Source: an uncultured Bacilli bacterium (GTDB taxonomy: Bacteria > Bacillota_I > Bacilli_A > RF39 > UBA660). From it: DNA of 6,782 bases. Shown piece after piece: positions 1 to 6,007 of the stretch. Within the stretch, counting starts at the first letter, position 1. Each line of letters begins with the position of its first letter. Location of the stretch: positions 1-6,782 of the forward strand of contig CAJGDV010000065.1 in NCBI GenBank assembly GCA_904502155.1, read 5' to 3'. The translations under genes were made by a program, and so were the position numbers. The notes beneath the pieces were generated by a model. That model made no database searches and was not told the origin of the DNA. It worked only from the letters and a program-made list of their open reading frames with translations.

Positions 1-95
1 AAATGATTAAAACAATGATGACACAAATGGGAAGAACTCCAAGTCAAAAACAAGTTAATCAAATGATGAAATTAATGTCTAAACAAATGAAATAG
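1..95 (+). CDS. yneF: UPF0154 family protein YneF, C-terminal end (partial)
   Basis: Only the last 30 codons are present (frame starts at base 3, TAG at 93-95); the gene begins before the window. The peptide is methionine- and glutamine-rich and contains MGRTPSQKQVNQMMKLMSKQ. From memory this matches the conserved tail of the small Firmicutes/Mollicutes protein YneF (UPF0154, about 70 residues), whose tail reads roughly MMMQMGQKPSQKKINQMM. Family members have one N-terminal membrane helix followed by this cytoplasmic amphipathic tail, and their function is unknown. The ATG at base 3 is probably internal, since the match implies about 40 missing residues. An Ffh (SRP54) M-domain tail was considered because of the methionine richness, but the GRTPSQKQVNQMM pattern fits YneF much better. 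Confidence 0.85.
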   Translation, partial: MIKTMMTQMGRTPSQKQVNQMMKLMSKQMK

Positions 96-97
96 GC

Positions 98-129
98 ATA
101 AAAAAGCAATTACATTGCTTTTTTTTTTT
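98..129 (+). terminator. Intrinsic terminator of yneF
   Basis: AAAAAGCAAT (101-110) pairs perfectly with ATTGCTTTTT (114-123) around a TAC loop, and a run of T continues to 129. It starts a few bases after the yneF stop and should end that transcript. The 3' arm also holds the likely -35 box of the next gene. Confidence 0.85.
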
Positions 130-143
130 ACTTATCATATAAT
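115..143 (+). promoter_or_regulatory. Predicted promoter of the secreted peptidase operon
   Basis: The hexamers are TTGCTT (115-120) and TATAAT (138-143) with a 17-base spacer. The -10 is a perfect consensus; the -35 matches only at TTG. The -35 lies inside the 3' arm of the yneF terminator and the spacer is mostly the T tract. Initiation near 149-151 would put the AGGAGG at the very start of the transcript. Confidence 0.6.
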
Positions 144-162
144 AAACTTAGGAGGTAGTTAA

Positions 163-867
163 ATGAAAAAAATGATTATAATTTTATTTTTAATGTCTAG
201 TTTTTTTATTAATGTATGTATTGTTAATGCTGAAACAAAAGAAGAACTAGAAAAGAAATATGAATTTTTTTCTAAAATAGTTGAACAAGATATTGAATTT
301 ATTAAAAACAAAATTAACTTAATTAAAGGAGAATATACTGAATCTGAAGTGCTTGATAAATTAATAGAAGAAGTAACTAATAACAAAATTAATATATCAC
401 GAAGTTCATATAATTATACTAGTTTAGGAACTGCATTACCAGGAGCAATATTTTATACCCCAGCAGTAACTTCTGGAATAAATCATGGTCATGTTGGAAT
501 TTATGTTTCAAACGATAAAATAGCAGAAGCTCCAGGAAGTAATTATTATACTAGAGTTATTGAATCTCAATTTGTAACTGTTGTACAAAACGAAACGGAT
601 ATTTATATTGTCAGTTCAGCAACAAATAGCCAAAAACTTGGTGCTGCTGATTGGGCTAGGGAATTAGCATTACTATCAAGGCCATATAATGATGCTTTTT
701 GGGCAAATAAATCGTGTGAAACCACTGACAATTATAACTGTTCTCAATTAGTATGGTGTGCTTATAATGCAATCACAACAATTAACCTAGATTATAATGG
801 AGGATTTGGAGTTTATCCTAACGATATAACTTCAAGTAATAACTTAACATATGCGACGACTTATTAA
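163..867 (+). CDS. Secreted permuted NlpC/P60 (YiiX/YycO-like) cysteine peptidase or amidase
   Basis: This is a 234-residue exported protein. Residues 1-23 form a signal peptide (KK, a hydrophobic core, then a likely cut after VNA). Residues 24-75 are a charged, helix-rich linker. Residues 90-225 look like a permuted papain-like fold (YiiX/YaeF, B. subtilis YycO type): GAIFYTP at 94-100, catalytic His110 in GHVGIY, acidic Glu122 in AEAPG, and the nucleophile late, Cys193 in NCSQLVW, followed by a PNDI motif at 219-222. His and acid before Cys is the hallmark of the permuted group. Relatives cleave amide bonds in peptidoglycan or lipid-linked substrates; the target here is unknown. The start is fixed by AGGAGG at 150-155, seven bases before the ATG. 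Its end overlaps the next gene by 17 bases, so the two are probably co-transcribed. Cys185 and Cys199 flank the nucleophile but lack its motif. Confidence 0.82.
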   Translation: MKKMIIILFLMSSFFINVCIVNAETKEELEKKYEFFSKIVEQDIEFIKNKINLIKGEYTESEVLDKLIEEVTNNKINISRSSYNYTSLGTALPGAIFYTPAVTSGINHGHVGIYVSNDKIAEAPGSNYYTRVIESQFVTVVQNETDIYIVSSATNSQKLGAADWARELALLSRPYNDAFWANKSCETTDNYNCSQLVWCAYNAITTINLDYNGGFGVYPNDITSSNNLTYATTY

Positions 868-1936
868 ATTTACAATTATATTTATTATAATTGGATGTGT
901 AATTATTTCACTAAATAAAAATAATAATGATAGTATAAATTATAAATATGCTTTTTTAGTATCTAGTGCATTTAAACCAAATTATAATTCAAAAATTGTT
1001 CTAGTTGATGAAAAAAAAGAAACAAAAAAAGAAGTGGTTTTAGACAAAAATATATATAATGTTCTTTATGTTGATGATGAGGGAAAAATATATGTTTTTC
1101 CAACAGATAGAACATATAGGTATGAGTATGATTATAAAAATAATATATTAAATAAAATAGAAAATCCTAAAACAAATAAAAATAATTTATGCCAAGGAAG
1201 AGTAGATTCAATAATAGAAACTAATAAAGGTCCAGCCTTTATTATAAATGTCGGTTTAAAAGAAAATGATTCATATTATCATTATGTTCTGGTGGATAAT
1301 GAGTGTTATGAATTAGAAGTTTATTATAATCAAGGTGCATATGATTTTGATAAGAATTTATTATATATTGATGGTTATCAGATGTTTAATGATGCAACTA
1401 ATTTCAAAAGTTATGCTATAGATTTAGAAACTAAAAAAATAAATAAGAAAGAATACAATGATAAATTTATAAATAAAATAGATGCAACTGATTATGAAGG
1501 AGTAATAAAAAATAATTACTTATATAATAATGTTAAACAAGAAGAGAGTTATTTAATAAAATTAAATCTCAATAATTATGAAATAGATAAAAAAATTAAA
1601 ACTAGTTTAACTAATAATAAAATGGCACATTTTATGTATGATGATAACTATATTTATTATATAAAATATGATGGGAATAAAACATTTTTAGAAACTTATG
1701 ATTATGATTTAAACATAATAAGTAGTGATTTAATAGATGATAATAACAACAATTTATTAGTACATAGAATTTTAGTTTTTAATAATAAATTGTATTATTA
1801 CACTCCTGTTGGTAAAGATGGAAATATTTATGAATATGATATTAATAACAAAAAAATAATTAGCAAATTTAATCCTAATATTAAATTTAATGAAGGACAA
1901 TTAGTAACTAGTATTGGAATAAATAAAAATAATTAA
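851..1936 (+). CDS. Membrane-anchored, propeller-like extracytoplasmic protein, function unknown
   Basis: I do not recognise this 361-residue protein as a named family. Residues 1-21 are a basic then strongly hydrophobic segment. IIGC at 13-16 resembles a lipobox, but the hydrophobic run continues past Cys16, so an uncleaved membrane anchor is equally possible. The rest is rich in Asn, Lys, Tyr and Asp and shows repeated strand pairs, e.g. KIYVF..YRYEYDYKNN (79-98), NLLYIDG..SYAIDLETKK (169-196), YIYYIKYDGN..LETYDYD (267-286) and KLYYYTPVGK..IYEYDINNKK (313-335). That pattern, about six or seven units, fits a beta-propeller outside the cell. Cys114 and Cys152 could form a disulfide. The ATG lies inside the end of the peptidase gene with no clear Shine-Dalgarno site, and there is no other in-frame ATG until codon 178, so translation is probably coupled. 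It may be a binding partner or regulator of the peptidase (inference). Confidence 0.7.
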   Translation: MRRLIKFTIIFIIIGCVIISLNKNNNDSINYKYAFLVSSAFKPNYNSKIVLVDEKKETKKEVVLDKNIYNVLYVDDEGKIYVFPTDRTYRYEYDYKNNILNKIENPKTNKNNLCQGRVDSIIETNKGPAFIINVGLKENDSYYHYVLVDNECYELEVYYNQGAYDFDKNLLYIDGYQMFNDATNFKSYAIDLETKKINKKEYNDKFINKIDATDYEGVIKNNYLYNNVKQEESYLIKLNLNNYEIDKKIKTSLTNNKMAHFMYDDNYIYYIKYDGNKTFLETYDYDLNIISSDLIDDNNNNLLVHRILVFNNKLYYYTPVGKDGNIYEYDINNKKIISKFNPNIKFNEGQLVTSIGINKNN

Positions 1937-1944
1937 TTTAAAAA

Positions 1945-1973
1945 TTGCAATTTTAATTTATTTACTATATAAT
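1945..1973 (+). promoter_or_regulatory. Predicted tgt promoter
   Basis: TTGCAA (1945-1950), a 17-base spacer and a perfect TATAAT (1968-1973) lie in the 61-base gap before tgt. Initiation near 1980 would leave a leader of under 20 bases carrying the strong AAGGAGGGG site at 1984-1992. No convincing terminator separates the preceding gene, so some readthrough into tgt is possible. Confidence 0.7.
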
Positions 1974-1997
1974 TACTATTGTCAAGGAGGGGTATTT

Positions 1998-3119
1998 ATG
2001 AAAATTAAATACGAACTATTAAAAAAAGAAAATAGTACTAAAGCAAGAAGAGGTAAACTACATACAAATTATGGAACATATGATACACCAATGTTTATGC
2101 CTGTAGGAACTCTTGCTAATGTTAAAACATTAATGCCAGAAGAACTAAAAGCAATGAATCCAGGGGTTATTTTATCTAATACATATCACTTATGGCTTAG
2201 ACCTGGAGAAGATGTAGTAGATCATGCTGGTGGACTACATAAATTTATGAACTGGGACGGACCAATTTTAACAGACTCTGGTGGTTTCCAAGTATTCTCT
2301 TTAGCAAAACCTAAAGATATTACAGAAGAAGGAGTTAATTTTAAAAGTCATATTGATGGAAGAAAATTATTTTTAACTCCAGAATTATCTATTCAAATTC
2401 AAAATAAATTAGATAGTGATATTGCAATGAGTTTTGATGAATGTATTCCATATCCTGCTAGTTATGAGTATGCTAAGGCTAGTAGTGAAAGAACATTAAG
2501 ATGGGCTAAAAGAGGTTTAGCTGTTCATAATAATCCTAATCAATCTTTATTTGGTATAGTTCAAGGTAGTGAATATACTGATCTTCGTCATTGGTGTGCT
2601 AAAGAACTTAGTAAATTACCTTTTGATGGATATAGTATTGGTGGTACTAGTGTTGGTGAAGGTAAAGATGTAATGTATAAAATGGTAGAAGATGGAATAG
2701 AATTCCTTCCTGAAGATAAGCCAAGATATTTAATGGGTGTTGGTGATCCTATTGATATTATTGAAGGTGTTATTAGGGGAGTAGATATGTTTGACTGTGT
2801 TCTTCCAACAAGACTTGCAAGACATGGAAATGCCTTTACAAGAAATGGTAAAATAAATATTAAAAACCAAAAATTTAAAGAAGACTTTACTCCAATTGAA
2901 GAAGGATGCGACTGTTATACATGTAAAAACTTTACAAGAGCTTATGTTAGACATTTAATTGCTGCTAATGAAACTAACGGTGGAAGATTACTTTCAATTC
3001 ATAATATTAGATTCTTAATTAAATTAACTGAAGAACTTAGAGAAGCAATTGAAAATGATACTATTTTAGAATATAGAGAAGACTTTATAAATAAATATAA
3101 TAAAAAAGAAACTAAGTAG
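1998..3119 (+). CDS. tgt: tRNA-guanine transglycosylase (queuine/preQ1 tRNA-ribosyltransferase)
   Basis: The cytoplasmic enzyme swaps guanine 34 for preQ1 in the anticodon of tRNAs for Asp, Asn, His and Tyr, the committed tRNA step of queuosine synthesis. At 373 residues it is full length and collinear with the bacterial family. Visible landmarks: VGTLANVKTL (36-45), NTYHLWLRPGE (61-71), the base-binding DSGGFQVFSL with Asp93, FDECIPYPA with Asp147, GIVQG (186-190), GGTSVGEG (215-222), nucleophile Asp266 in DMFDCVLPTR, and the zinc ligands Cys304, Cys306, Cys309 and His335, spaced 2, 3 and 26 as in the Zymomonas enzyme. Val219 in the GG..VGEG motif is the residue known for bacterial preQ1-type enzymes, where eukaryotes have a smaller one. 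AGGAGG ends seven bases before the ATG. The gene is monocistronic here: no queA or yajC is adjacent, so the source of preQ1 (synthesis or uptake) cannot be told from this window. Confidence 0.98.
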   Translation: MKIKYELLKKENSTKARRGKLHTNYGTYDTPMFMPVGTLANVKTLMPEELKAMNPGVILSNTYHLWLRPGEDVVDHAGGLHKFMNWDGPILTDSGGFQVFSLAKPKDITEEGVNFKSHIDGRKLFLTPELSIQIQNKLDSDIAMSFDECIPYPASYEYAKASSERTLRWAKRGLAVHNNPNQSLFGIVQGSEYTDLRHWCAKELSKLPFDGYSIGGTSVGEGKDVMYKMVEDGIEFLPEDKPRYLMGVGDPIDIIEGVIRGVDMFDCVLPTRLARHGNAFTRNGKINIKNQKFKEDFTPIEEGCDCYTCKNFTRAYVRHLIAANETNGGRLLSIHNIRFLIKLTEELREAIENDTILEYREDFINKYNKKETK

Positions 3120-3131
3120 TTTCTTTTTTTT
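3102..3131. terminator. Bidirectional intrinsic terminator between tgt and the YrzE-like gene
   Basis: AAAAAAGAAACT (3102-3113) pairs with AGTTTCTTTTTT (from 3118) around an AAGT loop. An A run on one side and a T run on the other give a U tract in both directions. The hairpin contains the stop codons of both convergent genes (minus-strand TAG at 3112-3114, tgt TAG at 3117-3119), so it is partly coding on each strand. Confidence 0.85.
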
Positions 3132-3462
3132 GTGTTATTCCAATACATGAAGATAATATAGACATAAATAAAATAATGCCATAATAAGCTAAATAAGATA
3201 CTTTAAATCCATCTAAAATGATAGTTGGTATCAATGATACCATAACAAGACAAAAACCTAATTTAAAGCCATTAAACCATCCTTTTTTAATGCTATGTTT
3301 ACCAAGATAAAAACCTCCAATAAAAATACTAAAAAGGAGAATAAAAAGTCTTGTTACTTTACTATATTTTATTATATTAAAATAACTTAAAATCGTAAAA
3401 ACAAAAACTAAGAAAATAACACTACTAACTGTTATTAAAAAAGATTTTAAAAAAAATTTCAC
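3112..3462 (-). CDS. TIGR04086/YrzE-like small membrane protein
   Basis: This 116-residue protein has four predicted membrane helices (about 7-28, 38-54, 63-82 and 88-108). The segment between helices 2 and 3, FIGGFYLGKHSIKKGWFNGF (47-66), and the ending SSCIGIT match what I recall of the TIGR04086 / DUF3792 family (B. subtilis YrzE), about 110-120 residues long and of unknown function. I chose the GTG start at 3462: an AGGTGAT site (3466-3472) sits in the same register as at two ATG starts in this window, and the resulting length matches the family. An in-frame ATG at 3510 would add 16 residues but has no ribosome binding site and would swallow the real one. Relatives lie beside yajC and tgt; here the gene points back at tgt, overlaps it tail to tail by 8 bases and shares its terminator. 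Confidence 0.82.
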   Translation of the reverse strand: MKFFLKSFLITVSSVIFLVFVFTILSYFNIIKYSKVTRLFILLFSIFIGGFYLGKHSIKKGWFNGFKLGFCLVMVSLIPTIILDGFKVSYLAYYGIILFMSILSSCIGITQKKETT

Positions 3463-3465
3463 TAT

Positions 3466-3472
3466 ATCACCT
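3466..3472 (-). promoter_or_regulatory. Ribosome binding site that fixes a GTG start
   Basis: On the minus strand this reads AGGTGAT, then ATA, then GTG. It is complementary to the GGTGAT part of the 16S anti-Shine-Dalgarno tail and has the same spacing as the sites before the ATGs at 3533 and 6011. This is the main reason for preferring GTG 3462 over ATG 3510. Confidence 0.8.
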
Positions 3473-3477
3473 AAATA

Positions 3478-3483
3478 ATTATA
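3478..3483 (-). promoter_or_regulatory. Possible -10 element for the YrzE-like gene
   Basis: The minus strand carries TATAAT here, inside the 70-base divergent gap. At a 17- or 18-base spacer the -35 position is poor (GTATTT or TGTATT). Initiation would fall right at the AGGTGAT site. I see no convincing promoter for the divergent YetF-like gene in the same gap. Confidence 0.35.
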
Positions 3484-3522
3484 TTTAAATGAATAAAAAA
3501 AAATACACATCCCATAATATAA

Positions 3523-3529
3523 AGGTGAT
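3523..3529 (+). promoter_or_regulatory. AGGTGAT-type ribosome binding site of the YetF-like gene
   Basis: AGGTGAT is followed by ACA and then the ATG at 3533. This is the second of three sites in the window with this sequence and the same distance to the start codon, and it supports the chosen start. Confidence 0.8.
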
Positions 3530-3532
3530 ACA

Positions 3533-4111
3533 ATGATTTTTAAAGTTATAATTTCCCTAATTATATTAAAATTTATATATAAATATATAAAAGATAATAC
3601 CGTATTATGTTTTTTATCTTCCTTATTTTTATTTAATTTTATATTAAATAAAATAAGTTTTTCAAGTTCATTTATTTCATTAATAATAATTATTTTATTA
3701 GATAAAATAATTAATTATTTAACAAACAATTATAAAAATTTTTATTTGTTTTTTAATTCTGACCAAATAGAAATAATTGAAAATGGGAAAATAAATTTTA
3801 AAAATTTAAAAAGAAGTAATATAACTTTAGAAGAACTTGCTAAAAATTTAGGTTTAATTAACATAGAAGATATACAATCATGTATGGTTAATTCTAAAAA
3901 AGAATTAACTATTATAAAAAATAAACTATCATCACCAATTAGTATTATTGTAAATGGAAATATAAATTATTTTAATTTGAAACAAATTAAAAAAGATATA
4001 AAATGGCTTAATTTTATATTAATAAAAAGAAAATTAAGTCTACAAAATATTTCTTATGCTTTTTATTTTAATAATAATATTTACTTTATTAATAATAAGC
4101 ACTTTTTTTAA
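3533..4111 (+). CDS. YetF/YrbG-like (DUF421) membrane protein, short form
   Basis: This 192-residue protein has three N-terminal hydrophobic segments (about 4-19, 23-38, 46-63) and then a cytoplasmic domain. The domain shows the doubled half-unit of the YetF C-terminal fold: EIIENGKINFKNLKRSNIT (80-98), then LEELAKNLGLINIEDIQ (99-115) and a strand ending KKELTII (122-128); then a second copy, SIIVNGNINYFNLKQIKKD (137-155), and ISYAFYFNNNIYFI (173-186). DUF421 proteins, including YetF and YrbG, are usually somewhat longer (about 210-290 residues), so this is a reduced member. Their role is not well defined; some occur in spore-related operons, but nothing here links this copy to sporulation. 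In Bacillus, as I recall, yrbG is near yrzE and tgt, which supports the assignment. The gene is A/T-extreme, even beside tgt. No terminator follows; the next promoter starts at its stop codon. Confidence 0.78.
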   Translation: MIFKVIISLIILKFIYKYIKDNTVLCFLSSLFLFNFILNKISFSSSFISLIIIILLDKIINYLTNNYKNFYLFFNSDQIEIIENGKINFKNLKRSNITLEELAKNLGLINIEDIQSCMVNSKKELTIIKNKLSSPISIIVNGNINYFNLKQIKKDIKWLNFILIKRKLSLQNISYAFYFNNNIYFINNKHFF

Positions 4112-4122
4112 TTGCATATATT

Positions 4123-4131
4123 TGGTATAAT
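4123..4131 (+). promoter_or_regulatory. Predicted extended -10 promoter of the acylation operon
   Basis: TGGTATAAT is an extended -10 (TGn plus a perfect TATAAT at 4126-4131). The -35 position, around 4103-4108, is only a T run, so the TGn would compensate. Initiation near 4138 leaves a leader of about 19 bases with AGGAGA at 4145-4150. The box lies 15 bases past the YetF-like stop and probably drives the three genes that follow. Confidence 0.65.
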
Positions 4132-4156
4132 CTAATTATAGAGTAGGAGAATAGTT

Positions 4157-4594
4157 ATGAAAAAGATTATATTTTTATTATTAACAGTTTTTATGATTAC
4201 TGGATGTGGTAATAAAGAACTAGATATCAAAAAAATAAACGATATGATTAAAACTGACTTTAAAGGCAGTATGAAACTTAGTAATAATGAACTTGAAGGT
4301 ATTTATAATATTGATACAAGTGTTTTTAAAAATGCATCTGTATATGTAGATAAATCTTCTAATAATGCTGATGTTTATGCTGTATTTGAAGTTAAAGGCG
4401 ATTATGACGCTGCACTTTTAGAAACAGAATATTTTATTGAACAATATAAAAAATCATGGGATCAAGGATATTTTCCAGAAGAAGTTAAAAAAATAAAAAA
4501 TAGCGAAAAAGAAGAATACAATAACTATATCATTTATGTAGTTTCAGATAATGCATCAAATGCTGTAGAAAAAATAAAGGGATGCACTAAATAA
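4157..4594 (+). CDS. DUF4358-like lipoprotein, first gene of the MBOAT operon
   Basis: This 145-residue predicted lipoprotein has MKK, a hydrophobic core and the lipobox ITGC, with Cys17 as the acylated residue, so the mature protein sits on the outer face of the membrane. The body (about 45-140) has the pattern I recall for DUF4358: YNIDTSVFKNASVYVD (50-65), a strand ADVYAVFEVKG (71-81), a helix LLETEYFIEQYKKSWDQGYF (87-106) with PEEV at 107-110, and the strand YIIYVVSDNASNAVEKI (124-140). No catalytic motif is visible and no function is established. DUF4358 genes are often found, from memory, beside MBOAT and DHHW genes in Firmicutes, as here. The TAA is immediately followed by the MBOAT ATG with no gap, which implies coupled translation and a shared role. 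Cys143, three residues from the end, is the only cysteine besides the lipobox. AGGAGA (4145-4150) supports the start. Confidence 0.8.
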   Translation: MKKIIFLLLTVFMITGCGNKELDIKKINDMIKTDFKGSMKLSNNELEGIYNIDTSVFKNASVYVDKSSNNADVYAVFEVKGDYDAALLETEYFIEQYKKSWDQGYFPEEVKKIKNSEKEEYNNYIIYVVSDNASNAVEKIKGCTK

Positions 4595-6001
4595 ATGGTA
4601 TTTAGTAGCATACCTTTTTTGTTCTTCTTTTTACCATTTTTCTTATTACTTTATTTTATTGTTCCATTCAAATATAAAAATATTATTTTATTAATATTTA
4701 GTTTAATATTTTATGCATGGGGAGAACCAATATATATTGTGTTAATGGTTTTCTCATCAGTTGTTGATTATTTTAATGGCTTGATGATTTATAAAAATAA
4801 AGATAATCCTAAAAAGAAAAAATTATTTTTGATTTTTTCTATTATGGTTAATTTATCATTATTAGGATTCTTTAAATATATTGATTTTATTATTAAAAAT
4901 ATCAATGATATTTTTAATATATATATTCCATTATTAAGATTAGGTCTTCCAATTGGAATTAGTTTTTATACATTCCAAACAATGAGTTATAGTATTGATG
5001 TTTATAGAGGAGAAGTTAAACCAGAAAAAAACTTTTTAAACTTTATGACATATGTATCAATGTTCCCACAATTAATTGCAGGTCCAATTGTAAGATATGA
5101 AACAATAGCAAAAGAACTTCATAAAAGAGAAATTAATTATAATAAATTTAGTGAAGGCTTTTTAAGACTGCTTAGAGGTATATTTAAAAAAGTATTAATT
5201 GCAAATAACGTAGGTTATTTATTTACTTTAATAACTAATATGCCAGTAAATGAAGTAACACAATCTCTTGGTTTATTAGCTATAATAGCTTTTACATTCC
5301 AAATTTACTTTGACTTTTCAGGATATTCTGATATGGCAATAGGAATGGGTAAAATGTTAGGTTTTACTTATTTAGAAAACTTTAATTATCCATATATAGC
5401 AACAAGTATTACCGATTTTTGGCGTAGATGGCATATATCTTTATCATCATTTTTTAAAGATTATGTTTATATACCATTAGGTGGTTCTAGAGTAAACAAA
5501 ATATTAAATATTAGAAATATATTTGTTGTATGGTTACTTACAGGTATTTGGCATGGCGCTGAATGGAATTTCATTTTATGGGGTGTTTATTATGGGATTA
5601 TCTTATTAATTGAAAAATTTATTTTAAAAGATGTTATAGATAAATTTCCTAAATGGTTAAAACATATTTATACACTTATTTTTGTTTTAATAGGATGGAT
5701 TATATTTGCATTTGATGATATGACAATGCTTAAAGATTATTTTAAAATTATTTTAGGCATTAATACTAAATTTATAGATAGTAATTTCTTATTTTATTTT
5801 AAAAATTATTTTATAATTTTAATAATAGCAACTATTTTTTCAATGCCTATATATCATATCATTGAAGAAAAAATATTAAATATTAAAAATAAATATATTA
5901 GTAATACTTTAATAACAATATCTTATTTAGTTTTATTTATTATTTCTTTAGCATACCTAGTAGCTGATACTTATAATCCATTTTTATATTTTAGATTTTG
6001 A
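4595..6001 (+). CDS. AlgI-type MBOAT family O-acyltransferase
   Basis: This 468-residue polytopic membrane protein matches the length and landmarks of the AlgI/DltB/PatA branch of membrane-bound O-acyltransferases. It has a typical N-terminus (MVFSSIPFLFFFLPF), GISFYTFQTMSYSIDVYRG (121-139), FPQLIAGPIVRY (157-168), FDFSGYSDMAIGMGKMLG (239-256), DFWRRWHISLSSFFKDYVYI (274-293) with His280, PLGGSR (294-299), GIWHGAEWNFILWG (317-330) with the invariant catalytic His320, and the ending NPFLYFRF. The family takes an acyl group, usually acetyl, from a cytoplasmic donor and moves it across the membrane to an extracellular acceptor or partner. The DHHW protein encoded next, rather than DltC/DltD, argues for glycan O-acetylation over teichoic acid D-alanylation. 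The ATG abuts the preceding stop; the only upstream purine run, AAAGGGA (4576-4582), is 12 bases away, so coupling is likely. The stop is TGA, read as stop since the protein ends at the canonical YFRF. Confidence 0.95.
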   Translation: MVFSSIPFLFFFLPFFLLLYFIVPFKYKNIILLIFSLIFYAWGEPIYIVLMVFSSVVDYFNGLMIYKNKDNPKKKKLFLIFSIMVNLSLLGFFKYIDFIIKNINDIFNIYIPLLRLGLPIGISFYTFQTMSYSIDVYRGEVKPEKNFLNFMTYVSMFPQLIAGPIVRYETIAKELHKREINYNKFSEGFLRLLRGIFKKVLIANNVGYLFTLITNMPVNEVTQSLGLLAIIAFTFQIYFDFSGYSDMAIGMGKMLGFTYLENFNYPYIATSITDFWRRWHISLSSFFKDYVYIPLGGSRVNKILNIRNIFVVWLLTGIWHGAEWNFILWGVYYGIILLIEKFILKDVIDKFPKWLKHIYTLIFVLIGWIIFAFDDMTMLKDYFKIILGINTKFIDSNFLFYFKNYFIILIIATIFSMPIYHIIEEKILNIKNKYISNTLITISYLVLFIISLAYLVADTYNPFLYFRF

Positions 6002-6007
6002 GGTGAT
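6001..6007 (+). promoter_or_regulatory. AGGTGAT ribosome binding site overlapping the MBOAT stop
   Basis: AGGTGAT begins at the last base of the MBOAT TGA stop (5999-6001) and is followed by ACT and the ATG at 6011. It has the same sequence and spacing as two other sites in the window. The 9-base gap holds nothing else, so the two genes share a transcript. Confidence 0.85.

Noticed and set aside
1..95. End of Ffh (SRP54), suggested by the methionine-rich helix
   Set aside because: The conserved GSG..V.DVNRLLK pattern of the M domain is absent, while the GRTPSQKQVNQMM pattern fits YneF.
159..386. Open frame of 75 codons on the minus strand
   Set aside because: It lies antisense to the peptidase gene, is Ser/Leu/Ile-rich low-complexity sequence from A+T bias, and matches no family.
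1941..1954. Perfect 14-base palindrome AAAATTGCAATTTT over the tgt -35 box, as a possible operator or weak terminator
   Set aside because: In sequence this A+T-rich, several such palindromes are expected by chance in a window of this size; the stem is nearly all A-T, with no T tract directly after it.
2730..2954. Open frame of 74 codons on the minus strand
   Set aside because: It is antisense to the conserved catalytic and zinc-site region of tgt, with no ribosome binding site or family pattern.
3513..3518. CATAAT as a -10 box for the YetF-like gene
   Set aside because: Initiation would fall at about 3525, inside the AGGTGAT site, and there is no acceptable -35 box 17 bases upstream.
4112..4117. 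TTGCAT as the -35 box for the operon at 4157
   Set aside because: Only 8 bases separate it from TATAAT at 4126, too few for a sigma-70 type promoter; the extended -10 is the better explanation.
4595..6001. DltB of the D-alanyl teichoic acid pathway
   Set aside because: No dltA, dltC or dltD is adjacent, and a DHHW gene follows instead; length and motifs fit the AlgI-type branch.
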